A stretch of 64,000 nt of DNA from Streptomyces sp. NBC_00569 (GCF_036345255.1 NZ_CP107783.1:7362001-7426000), one strand, 5' to 3'. Positions 26,177 to 34,966 are shown, counted from the stretch's first letter. Program-made: numbers and translations. Notes: generated by a model not told the origin, from the letters alone.

Positions 26177-26597
26177 TGCCTTTTCCATCGATGATTACTG
26201 ACGGCCGACGTCGACGGTCTCGCATCGAAAGGCGGCGCCGACAGGGAAAAGAATCTTACGAGTCGGCATGCCGGCCCGGAAAACGCAGGGGCCGAGCGCG
26301 GCCGTCGTGTACGCGGCGAGCTCGGCGAGGAGAGACCTGCCCGGGTCCCTGCCCCGGGGCCGGTGGTCCGTCGGCGTGGGGGCGTGGTCCTACGTGATGA
26401 CCCCGCCGTCGGAGCCGGTCTGCTCGGCCGGGCAGGTGTCGTCCCAGGCGAGGGCTGTGCGGTCTCCGTGCTGTCGGCGCAGAGGCGGTGCTTCGGTATC
26501 CGGTGTGCCGCCAGGGAGGTCCCCGTCGAGCGTGGATCAGATATCGATCGGGCAAAGGTCTCGCGCTCACCCGTGTGACGCGCGTAGAAAGCCTGTC
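26177..26597. other. Intergenic region without convincing gene
   Basis: About 420 bp between the small membrane protein and the acid phosphatase. Open frames here lack ribosome sites and family motifs. An A/T-rich AGATATCGATC patch near 26540 could belong to the phosphatase promoter. Nothing else is supported. Confidence 0.4.
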
Positions 26598-27395
26598 ATG
26601 CATAAGACCTCACGCATCGCCGCCGCCGTCGCCGGCTCCTGTGTTCTCGCGGGTGCCGCCCTGTACGGGACCGGGGTTGCCACCGCCGGGCAGGCCTCGC
26701 AGCACACCACCGCCGAGCCCACGAACATCGGGCAGCTCGTCAAGGAGATCGACTCCTACTACGGCACCGCCCTCGACGCGGACGGTGTCTACCAGGCGTC
26801 CCCGTCCAGCCAGTACGCCCAGGACCTCGGCCGGATCGAGGCGGGTGCGAAGAAGCAGATCGCCAAGGCTGCCGCCGGGCACCACCACAAGGGCGACAGG
26901 CCCGCCGTCGTCTTCGACATCGACGACACCCTTCTCCTCAGCCTCGACTACGAGAAGAAGACCAACTACGTCTACAACGACGCCACGTGGAAGGAGTACG
27001 TCGCCAAGGCGAACCGGCCCGCCGTGTTCGGTACGCCCGACCTCATCGCGTACGCGCAGAAGAAGGGCGTCGAGGTCTTCTACAACTCCGGGCTGGGTGA
27101 GGCGCAGCGTGCGTCGGCCGTCGAGAACCTCAAGAAGGTCGGCATCGACGTCAACCTCGACGCCGCCCACATGTTCCTCAAGGACAAGGCCAACCCGCCC
27201 GCCTACCTGAGCGGTTGCGCCACCGCGAGCGCCTGGAACTGCACCACCGTGCAGTACAAGTCCGGCACCCGCAAGCACATCGAGTCCCTCGGCTACGACG
27301 TCGTCGCCAACTTCGGCGACCAGTACTCGGACCTCGAGGGCGGCCACGCCGACCGGACCTACAAGTTCCCGAACCCGACGTACTTCGTCGAGTGA
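26598..27395 (+). CDS. Secreted HAD-superfamily acid phosphatase
   Basis: A 265-residue exported protein. The signal peptide of about 30 residues ends in TAGQA-like sequence. The HAD nucleophile motif is VVFDIDDTLL (D107 and D109), as in class B and lipoprotein-e(P4)-type acid phosphatases. A DDATW segment, the motif II-like VFYNSGL and GDQYSDLEGG at the acidic motif IV follow. Two Cys (in SGCATA and WNCTT) may form a disulfide outside the cell. It hydrolyses phosphomonoesters in the cell envelope or medium. No clear PHO box was found upstream. Similar proteins are common in Streptomyces. Confidence 0.9.
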   Translation: MHKTSRIAAAVAGSCVLAGAALYGTGVATAGQASQHTTAEPTNIGQLVKEIDSYYGTALDADGVYQASPSSQYAQDLGRIEAGAKKQIAKAAAGHHHKGDRPAVVFDIDDTLLLSLDYEKKTNYVYNDATWKEYVAKANRPAVFGTPDLIAYAQKKGVEVFYNSGLGEAQRASAVENLKKVGIDVNLDAAHMFLKDKANPPAYLSGCATASAWNCTTVQYKSGTRKHIESLGYDVVANFGDQYSDLEGGHADRTYKFPNPTYFVE

Positions 27396-27442
27396 GCGCA
27401 TCCGCCCGCACCCGCATTCCGTAACACTGCGAAAACCTGAAA

Positions 27443-27500
27443 CGGGCTCCTCGGGGGAACAATCCAGCCACCACTTGGCACGGCTGACCCGAGGAGCCCG
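27443..27500 (+). promoter_or_regulatory. Leader hairpin sequestering the purine permease ribosome site
   Basis: A perfect 13-bp inverted repeat pairs CGGGCTCCTCGGG (27443-27455) with CCCGAGGAGCCCG (27488-27500). The right arm contains the GAGGAG ribosome site of the permease whose ATG is at 27503. The 32-nt loop can form an inner GCCA/TGGC hairpin. A TAACAC hexamer near 27421 could start a transcript just before the left arm. Folding would block translation, so this is a candidate riboswitch-like or attenuating leader. Confidence 0.6.
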
Positions 27501-27502
27501 TC

Positions 27503-28906
27503 ATGCTCGCCCCGTTGGACCGTTACTTCCGCATCACCGCGCGTGGATCCACGTACTCCCGCGAAGTGCGCGGCGGATTCGCCACGTTCTTCACCATGGC
27601 CTACATCCTCGTCCTGAACCCGATCATCCTGGGCAGCGCGAAGGACAAGTTCGGGCACCAGCTCGACGGGGCCGAACTCGTCACCGCCACCGCCCTCGTG
27701 GCCGCCGTGATGACGGTCATCATGGGCGTCGGCGGCAATCTGCCGCTCGCCCTCGCCGCGGGCCTCGGCCTCAACGCCGTCGTCGCCTTCCAGATCGCCC
27801 CGCTGATGAGCTGGCCGGACGCGATGGGACTCATCGTCCTGGAGGGCCTGCTGATCTGCGTCCTCGTCGTCACCGGGCTGCGCGAGGCCGTCATGCGCGC
27901 GATACCCCAGCCGCTGAAACAGGCCATCAGCGTCGGCATCGGACTGTTCATCGCCTTCATCGGCTTCGTCGACGCCGGGTTCGTGACCAGGATCCCGGAC
28001 GTCGCGCAGTCCACCGTGCCGGTGCAGCTCGGCGGCACGGGCACCCTGTCCGGCTGGCCCGTCCTCGTCTTCTGTCTCGGCGTGCTGCTGACCATCGGCC
28101 TGCTCGCGCGCAAGGTGAAGGGGGCCATCCTCATCAGCATCGTCGTGATGACGGTGATGGCCGTCATCATCAACTCCGTCGCCGAAGTGAAGAGTTGGGG
28201 CCTGACCACGCCCGAGATCCCGGACGACGTGTTCGCCGCACCCGACTTCGGGCTGCTCGGCGACTTCAGCCTCTTCGGCGCGTTCGGCAGAACCGGCGCG
28301 CTCACCGTGATCCTGCTCGTCTTCACCCTCATCCTGTCGGACTTCTTCGACACGATGGGCACGGTGGTGGGTATCACCGCCGAAGCCGGGCTGCTGGACG
28401 AGACGGGTCAAGTTCCCCATCTGGGACGGGTGCTGCTCATCGACGGTGCCGCCGCCGTCGCGGGCGGCGCGGCCTCCGCCTCCTCCTCGACCACCTACAT
28501 CGAGTCCGCGGCCGGTGTCGGCGAGGGCGCGCGCACCGGATTCGCCAACCTCGTCACGGGCGGCCTCTTCGCGCTCGCCCTGTTCCTCTCCCCGCTCCTG
28601 ACCATCGTGCCGCTCCAGGCGGCCGCCCCCGCCCTCGTCGCGGTCGGCTTCCTCATGATGACGCAGGTCAAGTACATCGACTGGGACCGTTACGACATCG
28701 CGGTGCCGGCGTTCCTGACCATCGCCGTGATGCCGTTCACGTACTCGATCACGAACGGTATCGGCGTCGGCTTCCTCGCGTACGTCGTCATCAAGACCGT
28801 CGTCGGCAAGGCGCGTGAGGTGCACTGGCTGCTCTGGGGCGCCTCAGCCCTCTTCCTCGTGTACTTCGCGATCGACCCCCTGGAGCAACTGCTCGGCGTC
28901 AGGTAG
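27503..28906 (+). CDS. NCS2-family purine permease (AzgA-like)
   Basis: A 467-residue membrane protein of the AzgA-type nucleobase:cation symporters, importing adenine, guanine or hypoxanthine. It opens with DRYFRITARGSTYSREVRGGFATFFTMAYILVLNP in pieces, the typical first amphipathic part and helix 1. GLGLNAVVAF, the ISVGIGLFIAFIG helix and the SSTTYIESAAGVGEGARTG motif are also diagnostic. At least twelve hydrophobic segments are evident. The ribosome site GAGGAG is locked in the leader hairpin described separately. The next gene starts 11 bases downstream. Confidence 0.94.
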   Translation: MLAPLDRYFRITARGSTYSREVRGGFATFFTMAYILVLNPIILGSAKDKFGHQLDGAELVTATALVAAVMTVIMGVGGNLPLALAAGLGLNAVVAFQIAPLMSWPDAMGLIVLEGLLICVLVVTGLREAVMRAIPQPLKQAISVGIGLFIAFIGFVDAGFVTRIPDVAQSTVPVQLGGTGTLSGWPVLVFCLGVLLTIGLLARKVKGAILISIVVMTVMAVIINSVAEVKSWGLTTPEIPDDVFAAPDFGLLGDFSLFGAFGRTGALTVILLVFTLILSDFFDTMGTVVGITAEAGLLDETGQVPHLGRVLLIDGAAAVAGGAASASSSTTYIESAAGVGEGARTGFANLVTGGLFALALFLSPLLTIVPLQAAAPALVAVGFLMMTQVKYIDWDRYDIAVPAFLTIAVMPFTYSITNGIGVGFLAYVVIKTVVGKAREVHWLLWGASALFLVYFAIDPLEQLLGVR

Positions 28907-28916
28907 GGACCGTCCG

Positions 28917-29627
28917 GTGATCTACCGTGGTGCGGTGACCGGCTATCTCGACCGCCTCGCGGAGCTGCTGCGCGAGGCGCACGGGCTTCCGCCGGACCAT
29001 GTCGCCGCCACGGTCGCCGATCTCGCCGCGTATCTGGCGCAGGCCGGGGGAGCGGACCCGCAGGACGCGTTCGGTCCCGTCGACGCGTTCGCCCGGCGCC
29101 TCGCCCCGTCCGGGACGTCCGCAGCCGACGAGCACCTGGAGACCTGGCGCTGGCTCGCCGACACGTACGTCGACGAGCACCTCATGAACCGCTTCGGCGA
29201 CGAGGGCTGGGAGGCCGAGCGGGTCGACCCGCTCGGCCGCTTCGTCACCCACCGCGACCCGGAGCGGCCACGGCGCTGGGAGTACCGGCGCGAGCTGATC
29301 ACCGGGGGCGGCGAACGCCTCGGTGAGCGGCTCGCGCGCGACGGCTGGGAGCCCTGCGGCAGCTGGGTCGTGTACGCGTGGTTCAAGCGTGAGAAGGCGG
29401 TCGGCGCCGGCCCGGCGCCCGCGCCACCCGAACCGCCGCCGGTCCCGCGGCGCCCCACGTTCCCGGGGCGCCGGCGTGGCTACGTACTCATGGGCGGCGC
29501 CATGGCCCTCGTCGCCGCTGTCGTGGTGGCGGCGAGCACCGGCACAGCCTTCGGCGTCGGTCTCGCGGTGGGCCTGCTGGTGGGAGCGCCGGTGACGGCC
29601 TGGGCGGTACGCGCCCGGCGCCGCTAG
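28917..29627 (+). CDS. HAAS-like helical membrane protein, uncharacterised
   Basis: A 236-residue protein from the GTG at 28917 (GGGA upstream); the GTG at 28935 is also possible. The first 70 residues (TGYLDRLAELLREAHGLPPDHVAATV) look like the HAAS helical domain seen in membrane-associated regulators. The middle part (DEGWEAERVDPLGRFVTH) resembles the DUF2812 pattern, but this is a weak reading. A Pro-rich linker is followed by two C-terminal membrane helices and a basic tail. It lies 11 bases after the purine permease and may share its transcript. Function unknown. Confidence 0.8.
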   Translation: MIYRGAVTGYLDRLAELLREAHGLPPDHVAATVADLAAYLAQAGGADPQDAFGPVDAFARRLAPSGTSAADEHLETWRWLADTYVDEHLMNRFGDEGWEAERVDPLGRFVTHRDPERPRRWEYRRELITGGGERLGERLARDGWEPCGSWVVYAWFKREKAVGAGPAPAPPEPPPVPRRPTFPGRRRGYVLMGGAMALVAAVVVAASTGTAFGVGLAVGLLVGAPVTAWAVRARRR

Positions 29628-29643
29628 GGCCCTCACCGGGCCC
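29627..29643. terminator. Short hairpin between converging genes
   Basis: GGGCCC repeats at 29627-29632 and 29638-29643 with a 5-base loop form a small hairpin between converging genes. It is weak and has no T tract. Confidence 0.35.
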
Positions 29644-29645
29644 GC

Positions 29646-31109
29646 CTATCCCTTGAGCGCCGCCGACATCATCGCCTTCGCGATCGGCGCCGCCAGACCG
29701 TTGCCGCTCACCTCCGAGCGGGCCGCGTCCGACTGCTCCACCACGACCGCCACCGCGACCTCCTTGCCGGTGGAGTCGTCCTTCGCGTACGACGTGAACC
29801 AGGCGTACGGCGTCTTGCTGTTGTTCTCGCCGTGCTGGGCCGTGCCCGTCTTGCCGCCCACCGTCGCGCCCGCGATCTTCGCGTTCGTACCGGTGCCCTG
29901 TTCCACGACCGTCTCCATCGCCGACCGGAGCTGCGAGGCCGTCGACGTGCTGACCACGCGGGTGTCGTCACCGTCGGCGAAGCTCTTGATGGCGTTGCCG
30001 TCGGCGTCGGTGACCTGGGAGACCATGTGCGGGGATGCCTGCTCGCCGCCGTTGGCGATCGTCGCCGAGACCATCGCCATCTGCAGCGGCGTCGCCGTCA
30101 CGTCGAACTGTCCGATGCCCGACAGGCCCGTCTGCGCCTTGTCCATGTCCTTCGGGTACACGCTCTGCGAGGCCCGGACCGGCATGTCCTGTTCGGCGTC
30201 GTTGAAGCCGAACTTCTCGGCCATCGCCCTGACCTTGTCCTGGCCCAGGTCGACGGCGATCTTCCCGAAGACGTTGTTGCAGGAGTACTGCAGCGCCGTA
30301 CGGATCGAGGCGTCCTCGCAGGGCGCGGACGCGCTCTCGTTCTTCAGGTCGGTGGCCGTGCCCGGCAGGCGGAACGGATTCGGGCTGTCGGTCTTCGCGT
30401 CCACCGACGAGTAGAGCCCGTCCTCCAGCGCGGCCGCCGCGACGACCAGCTTGAACGTGGATCCCGGCGGCAGCGCCTGCTTGATCGCGCGGTTCAGCGT
30501 CGGCTGGTCCTTGTCCTTCGACAGCGCCGTCCAGGCCTTGCCGTCCGTGGACGACTCCGAGCCGCTGATCTTCGACGGGTCGAACGACGGCGTCGAGACG
30601 AGGCCGAGCACCTTCCCTGTCTTCGGATCGATCGCGACGGCCGCGCCCTTCTTGTCGCCGAGCGCCCGGTACGCGGCCTTCTGCACCGACGGGTCGATGG
30701 TCGTGACCACGTCACCCGGCTCGGTGTGCTTGCCGGTGACCGCGTCGACGGGGTTCTTGAGCCGGGTGTCCGTCCCGTCGAGGATGTCCTTGTAGATGCC
30801 CTCGAGCTGTGTCTGGCCGTACACCTGCGAGCTGAAGCCCGTCACACCCGCATAGAGATCGCCGTCCTTGTACGTGCGCTTGTACGCGAGGTCGCTGCCG
30901 TCGCCCGTTCTCTTCGAACCGGTGACCGCCTCGCCGCCCACGATGATGTCGCCCAGGGGATACGCGTACTGCTCCATCACGTTCCGCCGGTTGTCCTTGT
31001 TGTCCGCGAGGGCCCGGCCGTCGTAGAACTGCACCCACGTCGCCCTCACCAGCAGAGCGAGCACGAGGAGCAGACAGAAGACCGAGGCGCGTCTGATCGT
31101 CTTGTTCAT
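29646..31109 (-). CDS. Class B penicillin-binding protein (PbpA-like transpeptidase)
   Basis: A 487-residue membrane-anchored D,D-transpeptidase that cross-links peptidoglycan. There is one N-terminal helix (about 9-25), a dimerisation domain, then the transpeptidase domain. The nucleophile box is PPGSTFK (S217 to K220), the second is YSCNN (SxN) and the third is GGKTGTAQ. This is the size and order of actinobacterial PbpA, smaller than FtsI. In actinobacteria pbpA often sits with rodA near the origin; no rodA is present here, so this is one of the extra paralogues. The start ATG at 31107-31109 is at the edge of an AT-richer gap. Confidence 0.93.
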   Translation of the reverse strand: MNKTIRRASVFCLLLVLALLVRATWVQFYDGRALADNKDNRRNVMEQYAYPLGDIIVGGEAVTGSKRTGDGSDLAYKRTYKDGDLYAGVTGFSSQVYGQTQLEGIYKDILDGTDTRLKNPVDAVTGKHTEPGDVVTTIDPSVQKAAYRALGDKKGAAVAIDPKTGKVLGLVSTPSFDPSKISGSESSTDGKAWTALSKDKDQPTLNRAIKQALPPGSTFKLVVAAAALEDGLYSSVDAKTDSPNPFRLPGTATDLKNESASAPCEDASIRTALQYSCNNVFGKIAVDLGQDKVRAMAEKFGFNDAEQDMPVRASQSVYPKDMDKAQTGLSGIGQFDVTATPLQMAMVSATIANGGEQASPHMVSQVTDADGNAIKSFADGDDTRVVSTSTASQLRSAMETVVEQGTGTNAKIAGATVGGKTGTAQHGENNSKTPYAWFTSYAKDDSTGKEVAVAVVVEQSDAARSEVSGNGLAAPIAKAMMSAALKG

Positions 31110-31279
31110 CCCGCACAGAAGACGAGCGGACGGAAGCGAATCGTTCCGTTCCGGCCCGTTTTCTCAGTGAATCCTCATCAAGAGATCCTTGTCACGCCCG
31201 GCGGAAGGCGCCCCACGTGATGAGGCCCCCGCCCCCGCCGCACGGGGGAGACGGGGCCGCCGGTCGGAAGGCTTGTGCG

Positions 31280-32053
31280 TCAGAGCCTGCGCGTGGCCAG
31301 GGTCAGCCGGTCGCGGGCGTCGAACAGCGCGTCCTTCACCATCTGCTCGTGCGCGGGGGTCAGGCGCGCCACCGGCACCGAGCAGCTGATCGCGTCGCGC
31401 GCCGGCGTGCGGTACGGGATCGCGACGCCGAAGCAGCGAAGGCCCAGCGTGTTCTCCTCGCGGTCCACCGCGATGCCCTGCTCGCGCACCGCGTGCAGCT
31501 CCTCGATGAGCTTCTCGCGGTCGGTGATGGTGTGCTCGGTGAGCGCCGGGAGCGTCTCGGGGAGCATCTTGCGGACCTGCTCGTCGGTGTGGGTCGCGAG
31601 GAGCGCCTTGCCGAGGGACGTGGAGTGCGCGGGCAGCCGGCGCCCGACGCGGGTGAAGGGCCTCAGATAGTGCTGCGACTGACGCGTGGCCAGATAGACG
31701 ACGTTCGTGCCGTCGAGGCGCGCCAGGTGGATCGTCTCCGTGGTGTCGTCGGAGAGCCGGTCGAGGGTGGGGCGCGCCGCGGCCACCACCTCGTCGCCGT
31801 CGATGTACGACGTACCGACGAGCAGGGCGCGTACGCCGATGCCGTACCGCGTGCCCGTCGCGTCCGTCTCCACCCAGCCGAGCTCGACGAGCGTGCGAAG
31901 GAGCATGTAGAGGCTGGACTTGGGGTAGCCGACCGCTTCCTGGACGGCCGCCAGGGAGTGCATTCCGGGCCGCCCGGCGAAGTATTCGAGCAATTCCACG
32001 GTCCGTACCGCGGACTTGACCTGCGCCCCGCCGCCCGTCTCACCTGCCGACAT
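31280..32053 (-). CDS. IclR-family transcriptional regulator
   Basis: A 257-residue regulator. The N-terminal winged helix begins KSAVRTVELLEYFAGRPGMHS, with the recognition helix in GYPKSSLYMLLRTLVELGWV. The C-terminal IclR effector domain has YLRPFTRVGRRLPAHSTSLGKALLA, DREENTLGLRCFGVAIPYR and the SCSVPVARLT region. These usually sense aromatic or sugar-derived carboxylates. AAGGGA precedes the ATG. It diverges from the aldehyde dehydrogenase gene and very probably controls it. A 17-bp palindrome in the shared gap is the likely operator. Confidence 0.93.
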   Translation of the reverse strand: MSAGETGGGAQVKSAVRTVELLEYFAGRPGMHSLAAVQEAVGYPKSSLYMLLRTLVELGWVETDATGTRYGIGVRALLVGTSYIDGDEVVAAARPTLDRLSDDTTETIHLARLDGTNVVYLATRQSQHYLRPFTRVGRRLPAHSTSLGKALLATHTDEQVRKMLPETLPALTEHTITDREKLIEELHAVREQGIAVDREENTLGLRCFGVAIPYRTPARDAISCSVPVARLTPAHEQMVKDALFDARDRLTLATRRL

Positions 32054-32133
32054 TCCCTTGACCCCTTCGTTCGACGAGAATTAGTGTCCTGAGTCCGTAG
32101 CGTATTCATCATCAGGGACAGCGTTCAGCATAT

Positions 32134-32150
32134 CGAACAGCTGCTGTTCG
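32134..32150. promoter_or_regulatory. Palindromic candidate IclR operator
   Basis: CGAACAGCTGCTGTTCG is a perfect inverted repeat with 7-bp arms around CTG. It lies in the 134-bp gap between the IclR gene and the aldehyde dehydrogenase gene, 38 bases before the latter's start. Other GTTC/GAAC half-sites overlap it. Confidence 0.55.
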
Positions 32151-32187
32151 TCGTCAGGTGAGCGGCACAGATCTGGAGGGACCCGCG

Positions 32188-33720
32188 GTGGCAGCAGCAC
32201 CAGTCTGGAGTGTCGACCCCCGAACCGGGAAGCAGCGGGAGCAGGTTGCGGTGGAAGCCACAGCCCAGGAGGTGGACCAGGCGGTCCGCGCCGCTCGCGC
32301 CGCCGCAGGAGCCCTCGCGGACCGCACCGTGCGCGCGGCCTTCCTGCGCAGCGCCGCCGAGCTCCTCGACGCCTCGAAGGACCACCTGGTGGAGGCCGCG
32401 GACGCGGAGACCGCTCTCGGTCCCGTCCGCCTCACCGGTGAACTCGCCCGCACCAGCTACCAGTTGCGCGCCTTCGCGGACATCGTCGACGAGGGTGCCT
32501 TCCTGGGCATCGTCATCGACCACCCCGACGACTCGGCCACCCCGCCGATCCCGGACCTGCGTCGCTACAAGGTGCCGCTGGGCGTCGTCGCCGTCTACTC
32601 GGCCTCGAACTTCCCGTTCGCCTTCTCCGTACCCGGCGGCGACACCGCGAGCGCGCTCGCCGCGGGCTGTCCCGTCGTCGTCAAGGCGCACCCCGACCAC
32701 CCCGCCACCTCCGAACTGGTCGCCTCCGTGCTGCGCAGGGCCGCCGCCCGGCACGGCATCCCGGAGGGCGTCCTCGGCCTGGTCCACGGGTTCGAGGCGG
32801 GCGTCGAGCTCGTCAGGCACCCGCTGGTCTCGGCCGCCGGATTCACCGGTTCCGTACGGGGCGGACGCGCCCTCTTCGACGCGGCGGCCGCCCGTCCCGT
32901 GCCGATCCCCTTCCACGGCGAACTCGGCTCCCTCAACCCCGTGGTCATCACGGCCGAGGCCGCTGCCGAGCGCGCCGAGCAGATCGGCGCCGGGCTCGCG
33001 GGCTCGATGACGCTCGGCGTCGGCCAGTTCTGCGTGAAGCCCGGCCTCGTCCTCGCGCCCACCGGCGCCGACGGTGACCGCCTCGTCAAGTCCCTCACCG
33101 ACGCCGTCAGCGACACCGGCGCGGGCGTGCTCCTCGACCACCGTATGCGCGACAACTTCGTCGCGGGCGTCGCCGAGCGCGCGGAACTCCCCGACGTGGA
33201 CGCCCCCGTGACCCCGGGCGCGGGCAGCGAGCACACCGTCAGCCCCGGCTTCCTCACCGTCCCCGCCCAGCGCCTGGCCACCGACGGCGGCGATCACGAC
33301 CTCCTCCTGGAGGAGTGCTTCGGCCCGGTCACGGTCGTCGCCCGCTACGAGGACGAGGCCGAGGTCACCTCCGTGCTCTCGCGGCTGCCCGGCAACCTCT
33401 CGGCCACCGTCCACCTGTCCGAGGGCGAGGCCGCGGGCCAGGGGCGCGGCGCCGAGATCCTCGCCGAGCTCACCCCGCTCGCGGGCCGTGTGCTGGTCAA
33501 CGGCTGGCCCACCGGCGTCGCCGTCGCCCCCGCCCAGCACCACGGCGGCCCGTACCCGGCCACGACGTCCACCTCGACGTCCGTGGGCGGCACCGCCGTC
33601 GAGCGCTGGCTGCGCCCGGTCGCGTACCAGAACACCCCCGAGGCGCTCCTGTCGCCGGAGCTGCGCGACGACAACCCGCTGGGCCTGCCGCGACGCTACG
33701 AAGGCCGTCAGGAACTCTGA
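32188..33720 (+). CDS. NADP-type 2,5-dioxopentanoate (ketoglutarate semialdehyde) dehydrogenase
   Basis: A 510-residue aldehyde dehydrogenase of the KGSADH type: PLGVVAVYSASNFPFAFSV in the Rossmann region, FTGSVRGGRALFDAAAARP, the catalytic Glu in HGELGSLNPVV and the Cys in GVGQFCVKPG. The family oxidises 2,5-dioxopentanoate to 2-oxoglutarate, which is the product step after KdgD. The GTG at 32188 with GGAGGG upstream is preferred over an in-frame GTG at 32158 that has no ribosome site. It is controlled probably by the divergent IclR regulator. The substrate is inferred from family and from the uronate genes 11 kb away. Confidence 0.9.
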   Translation: MAAAPVWSVDPRTGKQREQVAVEATAQEVDQAVRAARAAAGALADRTVRAAFLRSAAELLDASKDHLVEAADAETALGPVRLTGELARTSYQLRAFADIVDEGAFLGIVIDHPDDSATPPIPDLRRYKVPLGVVAVYSASNFPFAFSVPGGDTASALAAGCPVVVKAHPDHPATSELVASVLRRAAARHGIPEGVLGLVHGFEAGVELVRHPLVSAAGFTGSVRGGRALFDAAAARPVPIPFHGELGSLNPVVITAEAAAERAEQIGAGLAGSMTLGVGQFCVKPGLVLAPTGADGDRLVKSLTDAVSDTGAGVLLDHRMRDNFVAGVAERAELPDVDAPVTPGAGSEHTVSPGFLTVPAQRLATDGGDHDLLLEECFGPVTVVARYEDEAEVTSVLSRLPGNLSATVHLSEGEAAGQGRGAEILAELTPLAGRVLVNGWPTGVAVAPAQHHGGPYPATTSTSTSVGGTAVERWLRPVAYQNTPEALLSPELRDDNPLGLPRRYEGRQEL

Positions 33721-33756
33721 ACCCGCTCGCCGCTCGTCACCTGGAAAACTGACCCG

Positions 33757-34365
33757 ATGGACATCGAACTCCCCGAACTCCCGTTCCCGCTGCGCACCTA
33801 CGGCCCCGACGGGCACTGGACGTACGAGGACGGGGCGCTCACCGGCTGGGCCGGACCCCGCCAGGACCGCTTCGTGCCGCCCACCGGCACGGCCCTGGAC
33901 CCGGCGTCCGACGCGCCCCGCCTGCTCGGGGCGCCGAAGGGCGACTTCCAGCTGCTCGCCCGCGTCACGGTCGGCTTCACCGCCGCCTTCGACGCGGGCG
34001 TGCTCTATCTGCACGTCGGCGAGCGCGAGTGGGCCAAGCTGTGCCTGGAGCGCTCGCCCGACGAGCCGACCGTGTGCACCGTCGTCACGCGTGGCCGCTC
34101 CGACGACGCGAACGCGTTCGTCGTGGGCGGCAGCACGGTGTGGCTGCGCATCAGCCGCACCGGTTCGGCGTTCGCCTTCCACGCCTCGCCGGACGGCGAG
34201 AAGTGGACCTTCGTCCGGATCTTCTCGCTGGGCGACGAGGAGTCCGCGGGCGCGGCTCTGGTCGGTTTCATGGCGCAGGCCCCGGTCGGCGACGGCTGCG
34301 TCGTCACGTACGAGGACATCGAGTTCCGCCCGAGCTGGCCGCAGGGTCTGCGCGACGGTTCCTGA
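33757..34365 (+). CDS. DUF1349 concanavalin-like protein
   Basis: A 202-residue protein of the DUF1349 family (jelly-roll fold). It has a Trp/Gly-rich opening, GDFQLLARVTVGFTAAFDAGVLYLHV, then WLRISRTGSAFAFHASPDGEKWTFVRIF and VGFMAQAPVGDGC. These are typical of the group called regulation of enolase protein 1, but no enzyme activity is established. There is no signal peptide, so it is cytosolic. It starts 36 bases after the aldehyde dehydrogenase and may share its mRNA. A carbohydrate-related role is only a guess. Confidence 0.85.
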   Translation: MDIELPELPFPLRTYGPDGHWTYEDGALTGWAGPRQDRFVPPTGTALDPASDAPRLLGAPKGDFQLLARVTVGFTAAFDAGVLYLHVGEREWAKLCLERSPDEPTVCTVVTRGRSDDANAFVVGGSTVWLRISRTGSAFAFHASPDGEKWTFVRIFSLGDEESAGAALVGFMAQAPVGDGCVVTYEDIEFRPSWPQGLRDGS

Positions 34366-34419
34366 CACCCCTCCTCGGGGCGCGGGAACCCGGGAGCCGG
34401 CGAGGACGTCTTTCCCGGC

Positions 34420-34896
34420 GTGATCAGAACAGCCGTCCCCGCCGACGCCCCGGCCATCGCCGCCCTGCATCTGCGCGCCCGCGCCACGTACTACCCCGAC
34501 GGTCTGCCGGACGACGGCACCGACTGGGAGCAGGTGTGGGTGGAGGCGATAACCCGCCCCCGCTCGCACGTCCTGGTCTCCGTACGGGAGGGCGCGCTCG
34601 CCGGCCTCGCCTCCTTCCGCACGCCCGACGGTGAGCCGAAGGAGGTGGTCAAGCTGTTCCAGTTCCACGTCAGCCCCGACCTCTGGCGCCGCGGCGTCGG
34701 CGCCGAACTGCACGCCGCCTGCGTCGAGGAGTGGCACGCGGACGGCGTCGAGCAGGCGTATCTCGACGTGCACGGCGACAACACGCGCGCCCAGGCGTTC
34801 TACGCCCGCCAGGGCTGGACCGGCGAGGGATACGGCGACGACGGCGGCAGCCACCTGCGGATGCGGCTGCACCTGACCGCCCGGCCCGGGGAATGA
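34420..34896 (+). CDS. GNAT-family N-acetyltransferase
   Basis: A 158-residue GNAT protein. The acetyl-CoA loop reads LFQFHVSPDLWRRGVGAELHAA (VxxxxRRxGxG/A form), followed by the strand YLDVHGDNTRAQAFYARQGW, which is the usual motif B. The start is GTG at 34420. It acetylates an amine on a small molecule or protein that the sequence does not reveal. It sits 54 bases after the DUF1349 gene. Confidence 0.88.
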   Translation: MIRTAVPADAPAIAALHLRARATYYPDGLPDDGTDWEQVWVEAITRPRSHVLVSVREGALAGLASFRTPDGEPKEVVKLFQFHVSPDLWRRGVGAELHAACVEEWHADGVEQAYLDVHGDNTRAQAFYARQGWTGEGYGDDGGSHLRMRLHLTARPGE

Positions 34897-34966
34897 GGCG
34901 CCACGGGCGCGCGTTGAACGGGGTCGCAGGGCACCCCCTGCGCCGTACGAATCTGGAGTGACCCCC

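Noticed and set aside
26545..26580. PHO-box-like GCTCACCCGTG before the acid phosphatase
   Set aside because: Only a single 11-mer is present; adjacent units do not match the repeat.
26268..26597. Upstream extension of the acid phosphatase frame
   Set aside because: The signal peptide starts at the ATG at 26598; the upstream frame has no ribosome site and no hydrophobic leader.
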